A model generated the notes under the pieces. The model was not told the DNA's origin and ran no database searches. It worked only from the letters and a program-made list of their open reading frames with translations. From positions 1-12,860 of the forward strand of contig JAGWMT010000068.1 in NCBI GenBank assembly GCA_028871595.1: DNA of 12,860 bases, given 5' to 3'. Shown here one piece after another: positions 1 to 6,193 of the stretch (the stretch's first letter is position 1; each line of letters starts with the position of its first letter). Both the position numbers and the translations under genes were made by a program. The DNA is from Elusimicrobiota bacterium. GTDB lineage: Bacteria; Elusimicrobiota; Elusimicrobia; UBA1565; UBA9628.

Positions 1-567
1 GCGGTGGGCGTGGGCAATCCCTCCTACCTGAACATCGACGTGACCATCGCCAACAACCTGTCGGTGTCGGTGTCGAACGTGCGCACCAGCTCGATGACGA
101 CGGCGTTCACCACCGCGGGCGCGGCCATCCAGGCGGCGTCCACGGCGACGGTGACCAACGACAGCGGCTACCTGGCCGAGCGCTGGGAGCTGTCGGCGCC
201 GGCCAGCGCGTTCGATTCCCCCACCGGGGCGGCGGGCTGGACCATCGGCACGGTCTCGGGCGTGGACACCGTGAAGCTGCAGGCGGTGTTCGGCGCGGCG
301 GGGACCCTGAACACGGCGTGTTCGGGCGCGACCTTCGGCAGTTCGACCATCGCGCCGGCGCTGACCAGCGCGACGCAGACGCCGTACACCACCAGCATCC
401 TGGCCGACTCGGCGCTGGGCGGCTACCCGGCGGCCCAGCCGGACAGCCTGACGACGTTGAAGATGAACGCGGGAAGCTCCCGCGCGCTGTGCTGGCAGCT
501 GACGCTGCCGACGTCCACGTCGTTCACCGGCACGCAGGTGGTGCCGATCATCGTCACCGCGTTCTGA
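1..567 (+). CDS. Unrecognised exported protein, 3' part only
   Basis: An open frame runs in from the left edge and stops with TGA at 565-567. The true start and any signal peptide lie outside the window; the GTG at position 4 is probably internal. The 188 visible residues are rich in Thr, Ser, Ala and Val, with few charged residues, as in secreted beta-rich proteins. There are two cysteines, one in ACSGATFG and one in RALCWQL. A segment reads NDSGYLAERWELS, and the protein ends in a hydrophobic stretch, VVPIIVTAF. I recall proteins of this flavour (an ERW..S segment, then a SRALCW motif, then an xIIVTA end) from Elusimicrobiota, but no characterised family. No catalytic motif is visible. Function unknown; a surface or periplasmic location is inferred from composition only. 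Confidence 0.7.
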   Translation, partial: AVGVGNPSYLNIDVTIANNLSVSVSNVRTSSMTTAFTTAGAAIQAASTATVTNDSGYLAERWELSAPASAFDSPTGAAGWTIGTVSGVDTVKLQAVFGAAGTLNTACSGATFGSSTIAPALTSATQTPYTTSILADSALGGYPAAQPDSLTTLKMNAGSSRALCWQLTLPTSTSFTGTQVVPIIVTAF

Positions 568-572
568 TCCGC

Positions 573-611
573 CCCGCCGGAGGGCTTCCGACATGGGGGC
601 CCGCCGGCGGG
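573..611 (+). repeat. Inverted repeat between two genes, possible weak terminator
   Basis: CCCGCCGG (573-580) is the reverse complement of CCGGCGGG (604-611), with 23 bases between them. The right arm is also part of a perfect 12-base palindrome, CCCGCCGGCGGG (600-611). It lies just after the stop of the first gene and before the amidase. The bases that follow (ACATTTAG) are only slightly T-rich, so a classic intrinsic terminator is doubtful. Confidence 0.3.
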
Positions 612-619
612 ACATTTAG

Positions 620-625
620 TAGAAT
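620..625 (+). promoter_or_regulatory. Candidate -10 box for the amidase gene
   Basis: TAGAAT sits 8 bases before the amidase ATG. The same 9-base string, TAGAATCGG, occurs at the -10 box of the sdhC promoter (9940-9948). I see no convincing -35 box at normal spacing, so this is weaker than the other promoters here. If it is used, the mRNA would start at or next to the ATG, that is, be leaderless. Confidence 0.4.
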
Positions 626-633
626 CGGCGGGC

Positions 634-2487
634 ATGAAGATTCTGATCGGATTTCTGCTCGCCTCCTTGCTGGCCCCCGTCGCGCGCGCCGCGCCGAAGG
701 CGCGCTACCGGAAGACTCACTCGGTCCGGAAGGCGGTCAGGAAGAAACACCTTCCTCCCGCGCCCGTCGTCCCCCTCCATCCTCCCCGCGTCTCCACCGA
801 GCCCATCACCTTCGTCTGGCCCCCCGAGGGCATGGTCCTGTCCGCCGAGAACGAATTCGTCTTCGGCAGCGTCGCCAACGCCACCGCGCCCTTCCAAATC
901 AACGGAACGACGGTCGTTCCTCACAAGGACGGAGGCTTCATCGCGTGGCTTCCGATCGCGGCCGGGACCTTCACCTTCCACGCCGAGCTCGCCTTATCCT
1001 CCGGGACGGCGTCCGCCGACCGGAGCATCTTCGTTCCCCCGGCCCCCGTCCCGCTTCCGGACGGCGCCCTCGCGATCGATCCCGCCTCCCTGTCGCCCCA
1101 TTCCGATTTGGAACTGCGCCCCGGGGACTTCTGGACCATCCGGATGATGGCCTCCCGCGGCAAGCCCGCGCGCGCGCGCGTCGGAGACGGCCCGTGGCGG
1201 CCGTTGCGCGAGATCAATCCGCGCCTGGGAATCTACGAGGCGATCTTCGAGGTCTCCCCGGGAGAGAAGATCGGACCGGCGCGCGTCGAATACGAGGTGG
1301 GCTCAGGCTGGTCCACGAAGCGAATCAAGGGAACGGCGACGGTCGCCGCGCCCGCGGAGGCGCCGCTCGTCGCCACGGTCAAGGGCAATTCCGCGGGCTT
1401 CGCCAACATCAAGACCGAACCCAACCAGGGCTTCCTGATTTTTCCGCCGGCGGGGACCCGGATGCTCGTCTCCGGCCGGGACGGCGAGTCGGTCCGCGTG
1501 GCCCTGAGCCCGACCTTGGCCGGCTGGATCGACGCGCGGGACGTGGACCTCGCCGCGGGGGTGCCGCCGCACGCCGAAACCGGAAACGTCGCGGTGAGCG
1601 AAACCCCCTCCGGGGCCTCGGTCAAGATCTCCCTCAGCGAGCGCGTGCCCTTCGACGTTCAGGAAAACGACTCCCTGGACGCCGTGACGGTCCGCGTCTA
1701 TTCCTCGGTCGGTCACACGAACATCGTGTCCTATGAGGGCGGCGCGGACTTCGTGGACTTCGTGCGCTGGCGCCAGGAGGCGACCGGGGTGACGGCGTTC
1801 ACCGTGCGCCTCAAGCCGGGGCGGAAGCTTTGGGGCTGGAACGCCCGCTTCGACGGCGGGTCCGCGCTCCGCCTGGACCTTCGCCGTCCTCCGACGGTGA
1901 ACCCGCGCCGCCCGCTCGAGGGCCTGCGCGTCATGCTCGACCCGGGACACATGCCGTCGGCGCCCGGCGCGATCGGGCCCCTCGGCACAAAGGAGATGGA
2001 CGCCAACTACGCCATCGCGGAGGCCGCCGCGGAGGCGCTCCGGAAGGAAGGCGCCGTGCCTCTCTTGACCCGGGGCACCACCACCGACGAGGTGTCGCTC
2101 ACGGACCGCCCGAAGCAGGCCGTCGAGCGCGGCGCGGACGTGTTCATCAGCCTCCATAACAACGCGCTTCCCGACGGCTCGAATCCGTTCGCCAAGCCGC
2201 GCGGGTTCACGATCTTCTACTACCACGCCCACAGCCTGCCCCTCGCGCGCGCCCTGCACGCGGCCTATGCCCGAGGCGTGCCGGTCCCGGACGAGGGGCT
2301 CCAGTGGGACAACTTGCTCGTCGCGCGCCTGAGCGCCGTGCCGGCGGTCTTGATCGAGAACGCCTTCATCATCCTCCCCGAGCAGGAGGCCCAATTGAAC
2401 GACCCCGCGTTCCGGGCGAAGCTGGGCGCCGCCGTCGTCCGAGGGCTGCGGGACTTCGCGCTGACGGCGGGAGAGCGCCGGCGTTGA
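634..2487 (+). CDS. N-acetylmuramoyl-L-alanine amidase (Amidase_3 family), periplasmic
   Basis: Zinc amidase that would cut the bond between N-acetylmuramic acid and the stem peptide of peptidoglycan, in the periplasm. Residues 1-19 form a Sec signal (hydrophobic core LIGFLLASLL, end ARA-AP), followed by a basic, Pro-rich linker to about residue 55. The catalytic domain fills about 430-612. The zinc ligands are visible as His439 (LDPGH), Glu454 (TKEMD) and His508 (SLHNN), and the catalytic Glu575 sits in LIENAFI. At 617 aa it is longer than simple amidases of this family. The roughly 370 residues before the catalytic domain are beta-rich; about 260-306 looks SH3-like and about 325-418 weakly AMIN-like, both tentative. 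There is no Shine-Dalgarno before the ATG; the start is chosen because the signal peptide begins there. The next gene starts 4 bases after the stop, so the two are probably co-transcribed. Confidence 0.92.
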   Translation: MKILIGFLLASLLAPVARAAPKARYRKTHSVRKAVRKKHLPPAPVVPLHPPRVSTEPITFVWPPEGMVLSAENEFVFGSVANATAPFQINGTTVVPHKDGGFIAWLPIAAGTFTFHAELALSSGTASADRSIFVPPAPVPLPDGALAIDPASLSPHSDLELRPGDFWTIRMMASRGKPARARVGDGPWRPLREINPRLGIYEAIFEVSPGEKIGPARVEYEVGSGWSTKRIKGTATVAAPAEAPLVATVKGNSAGFANIKTEPNQGFLIFPPAGTRMLVSGRDGESVRVALSPTLAGWIDARDVDLAAGVPPHAETGNVAVSETPSGASVKISLSERVPFDVQENDSLDAVTVRVYSSVGHTNIVSYEGGADFVDFVRWRQEATGVTAFTVRLKPGRKLWGWNARFDGGSALRLDLRRPPTVNPRRPLEGLRVMLDPGHMPSAPGAIGPLGTKEMDANYAIAEAAAEALRKEGAVPLLTRGTTTDEVSLTDRPKQAVERGADVFISLHNNALPDGSNPFAKPRGFTIFYYHAHSLPLARALHAAYARGVPVPDEGLQWDNLLVARLSAVPAVLIENAFIILPEQEAQLNDPAFRAKLGAAVVRGLRDFALTAGERRR

Positions 2488-2491
2488 GCGC

Positions 2492-3370
2492 GTGAGAGTC
2501 CATCCCGCCGTCTGGACGATTCTGGCCGCGGCCGCCCTGTGGATCGGACTGCGCTGGTTCGAGAACGCGATGCTCTTCGCCCCGTCGCGCGCGATGACGG
2601 CCCATCCCGGCAGCTACGGTCTGGCGTTCGAACGCCTCTGGCTGACGGCCGACGACGGCGTGCGCCTGCGCGCCTGGTGGATTCCCGGACCGCGCGCGGA
2701 CTCCCCGGTCCTGATCGGACTGCACGGCAACGGCGGAACGCTGTCCAACCGCGTGGAGAAAATGAAGCTGTTCCACGACGCGGGCGTCGCCCAGCTTTGG
2801 GTGGACTGGCGCGGCTACGGCGAGAGTTCCGGACACCCGAGCGAGGCCGGCATCGAACGGGACGCCCGCGCCGCGTGGAACGAGGCCGTCGTCGCGCGGG
2901 GAATGCCTCCGGGACGCATCGTCCTCTACGGCGAATCCCTGGGCTGCGGCGCCGCCGTCTATTTGGCCGCCCGCGTTCCCGCCGCCGGACTGATCATGGA
3001 CAGCGGCTTCGCGTCCGTCCCTGAGATGGCCAAGACCGTCCTGCCCTGGTTTCCCCGCTTCCTGATCCGCGCCCGGTTCGACAATCTCGGGACGCTCCCC
3101 CGGGTGAAAATGCCGACGCTGTTCCTCCATAGCCCGGAGGACGAGATCGTTCCGTACGCGCAGGCGCGCCTCAATTACGCGGCGGCGGCCGGCCCCAAGA
3201 CCTTCGTGGATCTAAAAGGCTCCCACAACGACGGGTTCCTGGACGCCGGCGCGGTCTACCCCGCCGCGATTTCTCATTTCTTGAGGCAGGTGGTGCCGAT
3301 TCCCAGCGAGACGGGATCGAAACCCGCCGGACACGCGCCCGACCCGATGTCCGTGCCCTGGCACTTGTAG
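2492..3370 (+). CDS. Membrane-anchored alpha/beta hydrolase (ABHD13/ABHD17/YfhR-like)
   Basis: Serine hydrolase of the alpha/beta fold, substrate unknown. A GTG start 4 bases after the amidase stop gives an N-terminal membrane segment (about residues 7-21, WTILAAAALWIGL) followed by the family-typical ENAMLFAPSR. The oxyanion-hole motif is HGNGG (78-82), the nucleophile elbow is GESLG with Ser149, the acid is Asp217 in SPEDEIVPY, and the catalytic histidine is His245 in GSHNDGF. The triad is complete. No good ribosome binding site precedes the GTG, so translation is probably coupled to the amidase. The family-like fold ends near residue 266 (ISHFLRQV). The last 25 or so residues, rich in Pro, Ser and Gly, are read from DNA that encodes the end of the opposite-strand gene at 3274-3858 and are probably an acquired tail. 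Family assignment is firm; the specific activity is not. Confidence 0.88.
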   Translation: MRVHPAVWTILAAAALWIGLRWFENAMLFAPSRAMTAHPGSYGLAFERLWLTADDGVRLRAWWIPGPRADSPVLIGLHGNGGTLSNRVEKMKLFHDAGVAQLWVDWRGYGESSGHPSEAGIERDARAAWNEAVVARGMPPGRIVLYGESLGCGAAVYLAARVPAAGLIMDSGFASVPEMAKTVLPWFPRFLIRARFDNLGTLPRVKMPTLFLHSPEDEIVPYAQARLNYAAAAGPKTFVDLKGSHNDGFLDAGAVYPAAISHFLRQVVPIPSETGSKPAGHAPDPMSVPWHL

Positions 3371-3858
3371 TTCACCGGATCCCCTAAGCCCGGGGTGGAA
3401 ACGTACCCGCAGAACACGCCCTGGGGAGCGCCGCTGAGGTCCCCCCACGCGGTGGTGAAGACGCGCAGGGTCTTGTTCGCGCTGTTGTAGTAGATCGTGC
3501 CCGCGCCGCCGTCGGCCGGGTCGGCCGCGAACGCTCCGACCCGGACCGTCCCGCCCACGTCCAGCTTGGCCGCCGGGACGGCCACTCCCACGCCGACGCG
3601 TCCGCTCGGATTGGTGACCGGCGCCAAGAGCACGTTGCCGGCGTTGCGCGCCAGAGTGGTGTCCGCGGGCACGCTCCCGGAGTTGCCGGTCGTCACGATC
3701 TGATTGTACACGCCGACCGGAGCGGGATAGGTCGTGGTCATCGTCAGCGTCTCGGAGGAAAGCCTCATCGCGAGCGCCCCGACGGCGACGGCGGCCAGGA
3801 TCACCCCCGCGGCGCGGCGGTCCACGGCGATGCGAACGACGATGGTCTTCCGTTTCAC
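3274..3858 (-). CDS. Membrane-anchored exported protein of the pilin operon, possibly fibre-like
   Basis: A 194-residue protein and the fourth gene of the pilin operon, 13 bases after the preceding stop. It starts with GTG behind a strong Shine-Dalgarno. After a basic N-terminus comes one hydrophobic segment (about residues 16-31, AAGVILAAVAVGALAM), then a short Thr-rich stretch (LTMTTTYPAPVGVYNQI). The middle reads NPSGRVGVGVAVPAAKLDVG, a pattern like the repeat units of phage tail-fibre and other trimeric fibre proteins, and continues TVRVGAF...GTIYYNSANKTLRVF. The C-terminal part has four cysteines (150, 166, 176, 191), which could form disulphides outside the cytoplasm. There is no prepilin G-F-T-x-x-E site. 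Similar short proteins are, to my recollection, common in Elusimicrobiota. A role as a surface or pilus-associated protein is inferred from the operon and from these motifs. Its final 97 bases overlap the hydrolase gene tail to tail. Confidence 0.75.
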   Translation of the reverse strand: MKRKTIVVRIAVDRRAAGVILAAVAVGALAMRLSSETLTMTTTYPAPVGVYNQIVTTGNSGSVPADTTLARNAGNVLLAPVTNPSGRVGVGVAVPAAKLDVGGTVRVGAFAADPADGGAGTIYYNSANKTLRVFTTAWGDLSGAPQGVFCGYVSTPGLGDPVNYKCQGTDIGSGACPAGFDPVSLGIGTTCLKK

Positions 3859-3861
3859 GAT

Positions 3862-3869
3862 TCCTCCTT
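3862..3869 (-). promoter_or_regulatory. Strong ribosome binding site of the fourth pilin-operon gene
   Basis: Reading the minus strand, AAGGAGGA is followed by ATC and then the GTG start at 3858. It lies in the 13-base gap after the previous stop. It decides the GTG start and contrasts with the first three genes of the operon, which have no such site. Confidence 0.8.
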
Positions 3870-3871
3870 CG

Positions 3872-4222
3872 TCATTGAGGGGACGCCGTCAGCCGGCAGG
3901 CGCCTCCGGCCGCGGCGGAGGCGACGGTCGCGCCCGCGGCGTCCGGCTGGGCCGGATCCAGATCGCACGAACAGTCGCACCCCGCGCCGCGGCAGCGGAC
4001 CCCGGCCTCGCCGTCGGACTTGCAGACCCCGAGGCGAGTCCAGACTTCGGTCACGCGGTTGACGGCGGCCTGCTCGGCCAGGTCGTCACGGATCCGGTCC
4101 ACCGCGCCCGCCGTGGTCAGCGCCGGCTGCAGCCGGGCCCGGAGGATCGACACGCAGAGCAGCGAGGCGATCGCCGTGGTGATCAGCACCTGCGCCAGGA
4201 TCGAGCCGCGTTCGCCGTTCAT
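3872..4222 (-). CDS. Prepilin-like minor (pseudo)pilin with Cys-rich C-terminus and Gln at +5
   Basis: A 116-residue protein and the third gene of the pilin operon. Its ATG overlaps the stop of the preceding gene (ATGA). The N-terminus has a class III signal layout: a short leader MNGERG, then SILAQVLITTAIASLLCVSIL. A prepilin peptidase cut after Gly6 would put Gln, not the usual Glu, at mature position 5. Pilins without Glu5 are known mainly among tip-located minor pseudopilins such as GspK, so a tip or initiating role is possible. The soluble part is short (about 85 residues) with a helix to about residue 65 and a striking cysteine cluster, CRGAGCDCSC (77-86), plus Cys67 and Cys109. The start is fixed by the overlap and by the signal, although a longer open frame continues upstream. 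Confidence 0.8.
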   Translation of the reverse strand: MNGERGSILAQVLITTAIASLLCVSILRARLQPALTTAGAVDRIRDDLAEQAAVNRVTEVWTRLGVCKSDGEAGVRCRGAGCDCSCDLDPAQPDAAGATVASAAAGGACRLTASPQ

Positions 4223-4800
4223 TGGTTCGTTCCCGCCGCCGCGGAAAAGGCGACCGCGCTCAGCACGCGGGACGAAACCCCCGCCGAATCGAAGGCCAGA
4301 TCGATGTCCACGACGCTGTCGAACGCCGACGAACGGGTGAACTGGGCGGTCGCCCCCGAGGTCAGGGAGCCGCCGCCGAAGGTCCCCTGCGGGGCCGTCC
4401 CGCAGGAGTAGCGGGGCGGGCAGCCGTCGCCCGAGTGCAAGTAAACGACGCCGTCCTGCGAGCAGAACGCGAACCAGCGCATCGGCCGCGTCGGGTCCAT
4501 CGCCACGGGATCCGTGCCGGGGTCCACCACCGCGTTCGCGCATCCTTCCAGGCGGTCCGACGGCAGGCCCGGCGCCGCCGGCGTCCCGATCCACGTGGCC
4601 TCCCGAAGGGCGCGTTCGGCCGCCGTCTGCGCGGCCACCGCGTTCATTTGCGCCGTCAATCCGCGCGTCGCGTAGACCTGGGCCTGGGTCAAGGGCACCA
4701 TGAGATTCGAGAGGCCGATGATGACCAGCGAACCCAAGGCCATGGCCATGATCAGTTCGACCAAGGTGAAGCCGCCGCGCGCGCGCGCCGTCAGGCTCAC
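4219..4800 (-). CDS. Type II/IV pilin-like protein with GFTLVEL prepilin signal
   Basis: A 193-residue protein and the second gene of the pilin operon. The GTG start overlaps the preceding stop (GTGA, 4 bases), giving translational coupling. The leader VSLTARARGG is followed by FTLVELIMAMALGSLVIIGLSNL, a textbook prepilin peptidase site cut between Gly10 and Phe11, with Glu15 as mature +5 and a long hydrophobic helix. The size and the mostly beta soluble part (about residues 75-190) fit a minor pilin or a GspJ/PilW-like pseudopilin. It contains Cys87, Cys113, Cys127 and Cys133. The protein would be inserted in the inner membrane, cleaved by PilD and assembled into a pilus or type II secretion pseudopilus. 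No assembly ATPase, secretin or platform gene is in the window. Confidence 0.88.
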   Translation of the reverse strand: MSLTARARGGFTLVELIMAMALGSLVIIGLSNLMVPLTQAQVYATRGLTAQMNAVAAQTAAERALREATWIGTPAAPGLPSDRLEGCANAVVDPGTDPVAMDPTRPMRWFAFCSQDGVVYLHSGDGCPPRYSCGTAPQGTFGGGSLTSGATAQFTRSSAFDSVVDIDLAFDSAGVSSRVLSAVAFSAAAGTNQ

Positions 4801-5219
4801 GGTTCGTCCCAACCCACGCTGAAGCTGACGTCCGGCTCGATTCCCAGCGGCGTGCGCCGGGGCGTGACGTCGTAGGAGATGCGCCCGCCGACGGCCGTCA
4901 ATTCCGCCGGCAGCCAGCGCGTGGGGTCCAGGACGTGACGCCCGGGGCCCAGGGCCTCTCGCGCGCCCTGGTCCCCCGGAAGATGCCAGCCGTCGTCGCC
5001 GTCGCCGGGTCCGCGGACCACGGTTCGGTCCGCGGTCACGTACGCCTTGAGATGCTCCGAGATGCGCCGCACCGCAGCCGCCGCCGCCACGCGCCGGGCC
5101 GCGCGGCCCGCGGCCATATGTCCGCTCATCGCCACGGACATGATGGGGACGGCCAGCATGGCCATGAGCAGGATGGAGATCACCACTTCGACCAAAGACG
5201 ATCCTTGCTCGCGCCGCAT
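4797..5219 (-). CDS. Prepilin-like minor (pseudo)pilin, first gene of the operon
   Basis: A 140-residue protein. The leader MRREQG is followed by SSLVEVVISILLMAMLAVPI, a prepilin peptidase signal with Ser instead of Phe at +1 and Glu at +5. Such a Ser/Thr-Leu-x-Glu start resembles GspI/PilV-type minor pilins. The helix continues to about residue 60, followed by a Gly- and Asp-rich loop (69-95) and a short C-terminal beta region. The ATG is chosen because the six-residue leader is right for the signal and because a strong promoter ends 8 bases before it, leaving no room for a ribosome binding site. The gene therefore appears to be translated from a leaderless mRNA. It overlaps the next gene by 4 bases. 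Confidence 0.82.
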   Translation of the reverse strand: MRREQGSSLVEVVISILLMAMLAVPIMSVAMSGHMAAGRAARRVAAAAAVRRISEHLKAYVTADRTVVRGPGDGDDGWHLPGDQGAREALGPGRHVLDPTRWLPAELTAVGGRISYDVTPRRTPLGIEPDVSFSVGWDEP

Positions 5220-5227
5220 TCGCGCCC

Positions 5228-5256
5228 AGTATAAGGCCCGGGGCCGTGCGCGTCAA
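5228..5256 (-). promoter_or_regulatory. Strong sigma70-type promoter of the pilin operon, leaderless
   Basis: On the minus strand the -35 box is TTGACG (5251-5256) and the -10 box is TATACT (5228-5233), exactly 17 bases apart (5234-5250). Each box differs from consensus at one position. Eight bases then lead to the ATG at 5219, so transcription should begin 0-2 bases before the start codon. The spacer contains the inverted repeat GGCCC-G-GGGCC (5235-5245). Confidence 0.85.
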
Positions 5257-5276
5257 CGCCCCACCGTGTAAGGAAC

Positions 5277-5301
5277 GGCGGACTTCCGCCACTGAAACAG
5301 T
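5277..5301 (+). repeat. Small hairpin and palindrome just before the desaturase start
   Basis: GGCGG-ACTT-CCGCC (5277-5290) can form a 5-bp stem with a 4-base loop. It is followed directly by ACTG-AAA-CAGT (5291-5301), an imperfect palindrome ending at the base before the ATG. Either could be an operator or an mRNA structure controlling the desaturase. I recognise neither as a known FabR, DesT or FapR site. No clear promoter or ribosome binding site for the desaturase is visible in the 82-base divergent region. Confidence 0.3.
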
Positions 5302-6162
5302 ATGGAGAAACGCGATAGGGCGATCTCGTGGAGCGTCGGGAGCGCGTCTTTCTTCACTCTCCATGTATGCGCGTTCGCCGTATTTTGGACCGGGTGGAGC
5401 GAGGCCGCTCTGGCCGCCGCCGCCGCGACGTATTTGATCCGCATGTTCGCGATCACCGGCGGCTACCACCGTTACTTCTCCCACGCGTCCTACCGCACCA
5501 GCCGCGCGTTTCAGTTCGCGCTGGGCTGGATCGGCGCTTCGGCCGTTCAAAAGGGACCGCTGTGGTGGGCCGGCCATCACCGCGGCCACCACCTCCACGC
5601 GGACACGGAGAAGGACATCCATTCGCCCGTCCGCGAGGGCTTCTGGTGGGCCCACGTCGGCTGGATTTTATCCGACCGATTCGACGCCGTGGATTGGAAG
5701 GCCATCAAGGAATTCGCCCGGTTCCCCGAGCTCCGCTTTCTCGACGAATGGTTCTGGCTCCCCCCCGCCGTTCTGGCCGCGGCGCTGTACGTTGCCGGGG
5801 CCGCCTTGAAACGCTGGGCCCCCGGCCTGGACACGAACGGGCCGCAGATGCTGGCTTGGGGATTCGCGGTGAGCACGGTTGCTCTCTACCATGCGACTTT
5901 TTCGATCAACTCTCTGGCCCACCGCTGGGGCCGGCGCCGATTTCGGACGTCGGACGAAAGCCGCAATAACGTCTGGCTGGCGGTCATCACGCTGGGTGAA
6001 GGGTGGCACAACAATCACCATCGTTGCCAATATTCCGAACGCCAGGGATTTTTCTGGTGGGAGGTGGACATGACGCACTACGCGCTGGTGGCGCTCGCGG
6101 CGCTTGGCGTCGTCTGGGACCTCCGCGGGCCGGCCCGCGACGTTTACGCCGACGCGGCTTAG
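5302..6162 (+). CDS. Membrane fatty-acid (acyl-CoA delta-9 type) desaturase
   Basis: Di-iron, oxygen-dependent enzyme that would introduce a double bond into a saturated acyl chain, in the inner membrane. The three histidine boxes are all present: HRYFSH (residues 56-61), HHRGHH (92-97) and HNNHH (236-240, in LGEGWHNNHH). An extra conserved-type histidine is His207 in NSLAH. Hydrophobic segments at about 12-48, 68-82, 150-170 and 183-200 fit the stearoyl-CoA desaturase topology. The 286-residue length is normal for short bacterial members, which lack the cytochrome b5 domain. The ATG is the first good start, but no Shine-Dalgarno precedes it. The gene stands alone, divergent from the pilin operon and convergent with endonuclease III 31 bases away. 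The need for O2 implies that the organism lives at least partly aerobically. Confidence 0.92.
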   Translation: MEKRDRAISWSVGSASFFTLHVCAFAVFWTGWSEAALAAAAATYLIRMFAITGGYHRYFSHASYRTSRAFQFALGWIGASAVQKGPLWWAGHHRGHHLHADTEKDIHSPVREGFWWAHVGWILSDRFDAVDWKAIKEFARFPELRFLDEWFWLPPAVLAAALYVAGAALKRWAPGLDTNGPQMLAWGFAVSTVALYHATFSINSLAHRWGRRRFRTSDESRNNVWLAVITLGEGWHNNHHRCQYSERQGFFWWEVDMTHYALVALAALGVVWDLRGPARDVYADAA

Positions 6163-6193
6163 CGCGGCTTCGCGACGGCGGATGTGTCGCGCC

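Noticed and set aside
1303..2394. A 363-codon minus-strand frame opposite the amidase, and the 472-codon plus frame at 318-1736
   Set aside because: Both overlap the amidase, which carries all catalytic motifs; they are Arg/Gly-rich high-GC artefacts.
4801..5655. Upstream extension of the second pilin frame to 5655
   Set aside because: The prepilin leader and the GTGA junction place the start at 4800; the extension would cover another pilin gene and the desaturase.
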